Shown: in pieces, positions 59,484 through 64,000 of the stretch | Numbering within the stretch: position 1 is the first letter of the stretch | How the letters are laid out: each line of letters starts with the position of its first letter | Made by a program: the position numbers and the translations under genes | Origin: Lottia gigantea | Lineage: Eukaryota > Mollusca > Gastropoda > Lottiidae | Assembly: GCF_000327385.1 (NCBI RefSeq) | Contig: NW_008707410.1 | Coordinates: forward strand, 415,034-479,033 | DNA length: 64,000 nucleotides | Reading direction: 5' to 3' | The notes under the pieces: model-generated | Seen by the model: the letters and a program-made list of their open reading frames with translations, nothing else | Told to the model about the DNA's origin: nothing | Databases searched by the model: none

Positions 59484-60284
59484 GTATGAACTAGTGCTCT
59501 TACGAATAGTTGAATATTCGAATTCGAATGCATTTTTGTGAATATTCGATTCCTATTTTACCATTCGATTAATTAATTTGATCTATAATTTTGAAAATCT
59601 ATAACATTTCGATGGTTTGAAAACCCCCCTGTTGATAATAACTTTCGTAATGGAAATCAAACATTCGTATCTGACCTGACAATTTAAAGGATAGATCCTT
59701 TTCATTCATTCTTGTACAAAAACTTTTACCTAGAACTAATACATTAAATATTGATGAAATACAAACATTATTTTCTAATTCATTTCATAGTTTAATAAAA
59801 GGCTTCTTTCAAACTGACCTAAACAGATACAAATCAACCGGAATCAACTTTGTAAAATAATGATGGACATTTTTCTATAACTGATTTCACGTATTTATTA
59901 AAAATTATTTCGAGACAATCCCTGTAGTTTAGGAATTAAAGATTGCGATGTCAAGTCCCTTGCAACCCCCGTCACATCTCGTTTGATTTACTTGTGCTGG
60001 ATAATCAAAGGATTGACCTTTGACCATCTCTACCTGCACATCAAAACCGAAAGTAAAAAAAAAATGAAAGTACGAAACTAATTAGCTGATATAAATAGAC
60101 ATCATTTATTGTTCAATCAGATTAAAGAATGTTAACATCCGATACCTTTCTTATTGTTCTTGGATATTTTTCAATATGATTTATTCTATAATTTAATTTA
60201 ATTATCTCGTTAAATATTCGAATGTAAATCGAATGATGCTGTCGAATGGTAAAAATCACAATGTGTGTGAGCACTACAATGAAC
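59484..60284. mobile_element. hAT-type non-autonomous transposon, 785 bp (59492-60276), 8-bp target duplication
   Basis: Starts TAGTGCTCTTACGAATAG and ends TGTGTGTGAGCACTA, so TAGTGCTC is inverted at the ends. The next ~80 bases are loosely inverted (GAATATTCGAATTCGAATGC near the left, TTAAATATTCGAATGTAAAT near the right, and TTTTACCATTCGA against TCGAATGGTAAAA). Flanks GTATGAAC and CAATGAAC match at 6 of 8 positions, as expected for an ageing 8-bp hAT duplication. No transposase frame is present. Confidence 0.85.
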
Positions 60285-60709
60285 ATAAGTGTTTATTGGG
60301 TCACAGGGTCTAATAATAAATATCTTTGATTTCTGGATTGTGAAATCATCACCTCTTGAGAGTCACACTCTATTTTGATCAGCTAAAATGCACATTAAGA
60401 ATTTTCGAAAATTATGGATTTTCCAAATAGAAAGGGTGGTTTAATAAATATTTCTAAAAAGATTGGAAACCAATTTGTTACTTGTAGTTTTTTATTTTAA
60501 AAATTGTGAAATTGATTTAAAATCATGACAACACCTGGTGAAGTCCCTCAGTAAAGCATTAGTTTTGATATATGTGTGTAAGGAACATTATAATCAGGCT
60601 CTTGATGTCACGTCAGTTTTTGACGTCAAAGTTTCACCTTGATGATTTATTACAATGATTATGAAGGCAAATTATTCTAAAGTAAAAATTCTGAAAAGAT
60701 TTGGCTTCT

Positions 60710-60985
60710 ATGCCAAACATCCCTCTATAATTTTCCCTATTTTATACTACATGGCATTGCCTGTCTTCGTTAGGTCTGTCAGATGCAGAAATGTAGGATG
60801 TAATATTTATTCTATTATTTGATGTAAGGAATAATTAGACGACTAAATTCCTTAAAGGTTTTCAGTTGACAGAAGAAATGTTTCTGATGTTTCCCCTTAT
60901 TGTACACTGCATTGCAATGATCATCTTCATTTGTTAATTAGTTTGTTAAAAATGGGACCTAAAAATTCATTCATAACAGAATTAA
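60710..60985 (+). mobile_element. Two tandem SINE 3' fragments
   Basis: The first (about 60710-60830) carries ATACTACATGGCATTGCCTG, TCTTCGTTAGGTCTG and GATGCAGAAATGTAGGATGT. The second (about 60885-60980) carries TTATTGTACACTGCATTGCA, TCATCTTCATT and a diverged tail. Confidence 0.6.
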
Positions 60986-61181
60986 TGATATGACTATATC
61001 TGTAAATAAGTTGTAAATAAGCTGTATAGTCAGGGTAAAATAACTATTCTTATGACCTTATCACTTTAAAATTCTAACATTTCACAATGATTAATTATTC
61101 ATACATTGTTTGAAAAACTATCTTAATCTAAATATTCAGTCATTGTTATAATTGATGTGATTGACTTAGTAAAATAATGTG

Positions 61182-61273
61182 TGTTGAAGTTGACGTCACA
61201 AGAATTAAAAAGTCGTTTAAAGAAACGTCATTGAGAAACAGTGTTATTGATAATTATAACACTGACTTCAACA
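61182..61273. promoter_or_regulatory. Nested inverted repeat containing a CRE-like site
   Basis: TGTTGAAGT (61182-61190) pairs with ACTTCAACA (61265-61273), and CAGTGTTAT (61239-61247) pairs with ATAACACTG (61256-61264). TGACGTCA lies at 61191-61198, directly inside the outer left arm. Could be a hairpin or the remnant of a palindromic element. Confidence 0.4.
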
Positions 61274-61499
61274 TCTGTTCCCCACTACAAATAATTCAAC
61301 ACCAAAATCAAATCCAAGAATAACATTTTGTTTTTTATTTTCGTGCTGAATAATGAGATCATATTGTTGTTGAAAATGAAGAGTTACTGTAAGATTAAGC
61401 TGAAGATTTAACATTTAAGCTTTTGATTTTATGAATTGAAATTTGTTTTGTTTAGTGATAGCTTAGGATCATTTGATAATCAAAGAGCAAATACAGTCA

Positions 61500-62490
61500 A
61501 TTCAACAAATCTAAAGCTTTTGTCAAACATGACTGGCAAAAACATCTAAGTTAACAATTTAGAGGTCTAGGTATAGCTTGGAAAATACAGCCAAATCAGT
61601 AGTCTATAGTTCTAGTCAGTCATGACTGACAAATACAGCTAAGTTAACAATTTAAAGGTCTAGTTATAGCTTGGAATATACAGCCAAATCAACAGTCTAT
61701 AGTTCTAGTCAGTCATGACTGACAAATACAGCTAAATTAACAATTTAGAGGTCTAGTTATAGCTTGGAAAATACAGCTAAATCAGCAGTCTATAGTTCTA
61801 GTCAGTCATGACTGACAAATAGAGCAAAGTTAACAATTTAGAGGTCTAGTTATAGCTTGGAAAATACAGCTTAATCAGCAGTTTATAGTTCTAGTCAGTC
61901 ATGACTGACAAATAGAGCAAAGTTAACAATTTAGAGGTCTAGTTACAGCTTGGAAAATACAGCTTAATCAGCAGTTTATAGTTCTAGTCAGTCATGACTG
62001 ACAAATACAGCTAAGTTAACAATTTAAAGGTCTAGATATAGATTGGTAAATACAGCCAAATCAACAGTCTATAGTTCTAGTCAGTCATGACTGACAAATA
62101 CAGCTAAATTAACAATTTAAAGGTCTAGATATAGCTTGGAAAATACAGCCAAATCAACAGTCTATAGTTCTAGTCAGTCATGACTGACAAATACAGCTAA
62201 ATTAACAATTTAAAGGTCTAGATATAGCTTGGAAAATACAGCCAAATCAACAGTCTATAGTTCTAGTCAATCATTACTGACAAATACAGCTAAGTTAACA
62301 ATTTAGAGTTCTAGTTATATCTTGGAAAATACAGCCAAATCAACAGTCTATAGTTCTAGTCAGTCATGACTGACAAATACAGCTAAATTAACAATTTAAA
62401 GGTCTAGATATAGCTTGGAAAATACAGCCAAATCAACAGTCTATAGTTCTAGTCAGTCATGACTGACAATACAGCAACAAAGTTAACAAT
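61500..62490 (+). repeat. 93-bp minisatellite, about 10 copies, each with a perfect 16-bp palindrome
   Basis: CATGACTGAC (CATTACTGAC in one copy) occurs at 61621, 61714, 61807, 61900, 61993, 62086, 62179, 62272, 62365 and 62458, a strict period of 93. The unit reads CAACAGTCTATAGTTCTAGT, CAGTCATGACTGACAAATAC, AGCTAAATTAACAATTTAAA, GGTCTAG and TATAGCTTGGAAAATACAGC. GTCAGTCATGACTGAC is a perfect palindrome. Units contain two related halves (…GACAAATACAGCTAA… and …GGAAAATACAGCCAA…). Confidence 0.96.
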
Positions 62491-62915
62491 TTAGTCGTGT
62501 TCAGATAGGCATCCCTGGAGAAAATTCCAAATCAAACTCCATGTTGTCTCTTTAATTTTAGTCAGTTAATTTGGGTGTAAAATTCATGAATAAAGACCTA
62601 ATAATAAGAATTGTATGATGGAGCCAAGTTCTGTCAGATTGACGTAGATTCTGACCTAATTTCAACAATATGACCTTATTATTGCATTTGACTGTAATTG
62701 GAATGACAGAATAAAATAGATGCGAGTTTCATCTTATCTTAAAGAATAGCATCGTCACAGGTCCTTTATATAGATACATAGATATGGTAGTGTTTCTTGT
62801 TCTAGAATGTATTTTTAATACTTTTACTTAATTGAAATTCCTTGACTATCATCTTTTAAGTTAAAAGTTGTAAAGTCACATGTTTCAGCTCCACGCTTAT
62901 AATACTGGTACTGCT
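62491..62915. other. Intronic sequence, nothing recognised
   Basis: AT-rich, no supported feature. Confidence 0.3.
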
Positions 62916-63790
62916 AGAGTTTGATTTAAGACTAGTTAGAATAAGAATGTCGTATACAGTACTGGTACTATAGGGCTTCATTTATTTATAAGGTATTAGG
63001 ATCTTATCTGTGATGATTTTATCAGTTAATTTAGTTTACATTAGGAAGTTTGGAGTTAAGGTGTACCATATAATACTTTATGTTGCCTGTCTTTGAAATA
63101 TAAGTTATAAGCTAAAATGTAGTTGCTGTTTACAGTAAACCAACTGTATGTTAAACTGTTTACGTCATAGAGTTCTTTATATTGAAAGTACAAAGATCTT
63201 ATTTGTGAATTTATTTTAACAACACCAATTGGGACTACAGAACAGTGCTACATATTGCCTGTCAAATATAAGTTGGAGTTTAGTGCTGTATTACAGTAAA
63301 CCAACTGTATGTTAAATTCTGTAGGTTATTGAGTTCCATTCAGTTATATTTTGAGCTTTATTCATAGTACAAAGCTCTTATTTGTGAATTAAGTTTAGAA
63401 AAGTAATTTGGAGTAAAGACCTACAGTACAGTGTTAGATATTGTCTGTCTTGGAAATACAAATTGTGGTAAACTAAACTATATTCAATACATCATACAGT
63501 TCTATTCATAATGTTTGTGGTACACATATCTTATTGGTGAACTTATTGGTAAATACCTACAGTACAGAACTGTCTTCAAAAATCTGTTACAGTAGAGCAA
63601 CTGTATAAATACATTCTAAAGTTTCATTTATTAAGAGTTTTTGGAGTAAGAACCTACAGTATAGCACCAGATGTTGTGTCTTTTGAAGTACAACTTAGAT
63701 TAATTGGTAGTACTACTACAAATAACAGAGTACATGTGGTGTACACTAGTCAATAAACCTACTGTGTGTTATTATTTATTGTCAATAAGT
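62916..63790 (+). repeat. Degenerate ~160-bp tandem, about 5 copies
   Basis: Phrases TACAGTAAACCAACTGTATG, GTACAAAG(A/C)TCTTATTTGTGAA, GACCTACAGTACAG and TATTGTCTGTCTTGGAAATA recur with strong drift. The last copies run toward the window edge, after which AGGATT(A/T)-GAGCTCAAA-like phrases repeat (63880-64000). Confidence 0.6.
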
Positions 63791-64000
63791 TACATTCATT
63801 AAAAACCAAGTCAGTCTTTTAGTGGGATATATGAAGTTTAAATGTATTTGGTGTGTCTATAAAATAAGTTTGTTCTAACAGGATTAAAAGCTCAAACAAG
63901 ACAGGATTTGGAGCTTAAAACAGGATAAGGTGCTCAATCTGGGATCAGAGTGAACATTCAAGATTAGGAGTTCAAAACAGGATTAAAGATCCCTAACACA

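Larger units (their letters stand above)
7842..64000 (+). other. Long first intron, incomplete at right edge
   Basis: No convincing downstream coding exon was found after either donor. Sequence from 7842 (for transcript 1A) and from 41308 (for transcript 1B) to the window end therefore reads as one very long intron with exon 1B and its promoter nested inside. This is inference from the absence of other protein-like open frames with splice sites. An exon of a few codons could be missed by eye. The intron is filled with minisatellites, MITEs and SINEs. Confidence 0.5.

Noticed and set aside
1-64000. CRISPR arrays
   Set aside because: Tandem arrays here have no unique spacers, and the DNA is eukaryotic.
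1-64000. LINE, LTR or virus-like coding sequence
   Set aside because: No reverse transcriptase, integrase, capsid or envelope-like stretch was seen in any frame given.

Overview
This is AT-rich, intron-type eukaryotic DNA, very poor in coding sequence. No bacterial operon logic applies. The two convincing coding pieces are short exons ending in GT splice donors. Most of the rest is minisatellite arrays, short non-autonomous transposons, and tRNA-derived SINEs. The SINE family, the repeats ending in a TGGGC(A/G)TATGTTACC-type motif, and the dispersed GGGAGATAAC motif all resemble repeats common in marine molluscs. I therefore infer a lophotrochozoan, most likely a gastropod or bivalve. That assignment rests on style and memory, not on a database match.

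Gene content: exon 1A (7685-7841) and exon 1B (41097-41307) are both on the + strand, and each opens with an ATG just downstream of an in-frame stop. Both end in phase 1, immediately after a related peptide ([LI][DN]G[LI]RY[TI]I). The simplest reading is two alternative first coding exons of one gene, driven by separate promoters 33 kb apart and spliced to a common exon beyond the right edge. The intron after 1B is then at least 22.7 kb and the one after 1A at least 56 kb. Inside that shared intron, at 48126/48127, a pyrimidine-rich acceptor is fused directly to a GTAAGT donor. This looks like a recursive splice site, with a 48-nt possible RS-exon after it. The gene family was not recognised.

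Layout. 1-1245 is a SINE-tail minisatellite. 1270-1950 is a dispersed repeat with an internal period of about 168 bp. 2300-2830 is a degenerate tandem. 3909-4168 is a MITE. 4400-4760 holds tRNA-like heads. 5211-6940 is a 60-bp array. 7685-7841 is exon 1A. 8.0-13.4 kb is intron with SINE and MITE fragments. 13.49-14.20 kb is a 55-bp array. 14.2-21.0 kb is intron with a full-length SINE at 18380-18740 flanked by a perfect 15-bp target duplication. 21-27.1 kb is a run of small arrays. 27.2-33.5 kb is mostly unique, with SINE-tail arrays near 31 kb. 33692-34422 is a pogo-type MITE. 35-41 kb holds degenerate arrays. 41097-41307 is exon 1B. 42.6-45.1 kb holds two strong arrays. 46.98-47.40 kb is another dispersed repeat. 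48126 is the recursive splice candidate. 49.15-50.79 kb is a 48-bp array. 52.5-53.1 and 57.6-58.25 kb are arrays. 55515-55810 is a foldback MITE, 59492-60276 a hAT-type MITE, and 61.5-62.49 kb a 93-bp array.

By my hand count the clear tandem arrays cover about 13 kb, roughly 20% of the window. Several carry higher-order periodicity, and several unrelated-looking arrays turn out to share ancestors: a SINE 3' tail in one set and a 'CATGACTGGTAAATACA' core in another. Long open frames in these arrays follow from repeat length and composition and were not called as genes. I saw no rRNA, no intact tRNA gene, no LINE or LTR coding sequence, no virus-like element and no CRISPR. Array edges and copy numbers are by eye and approximate.
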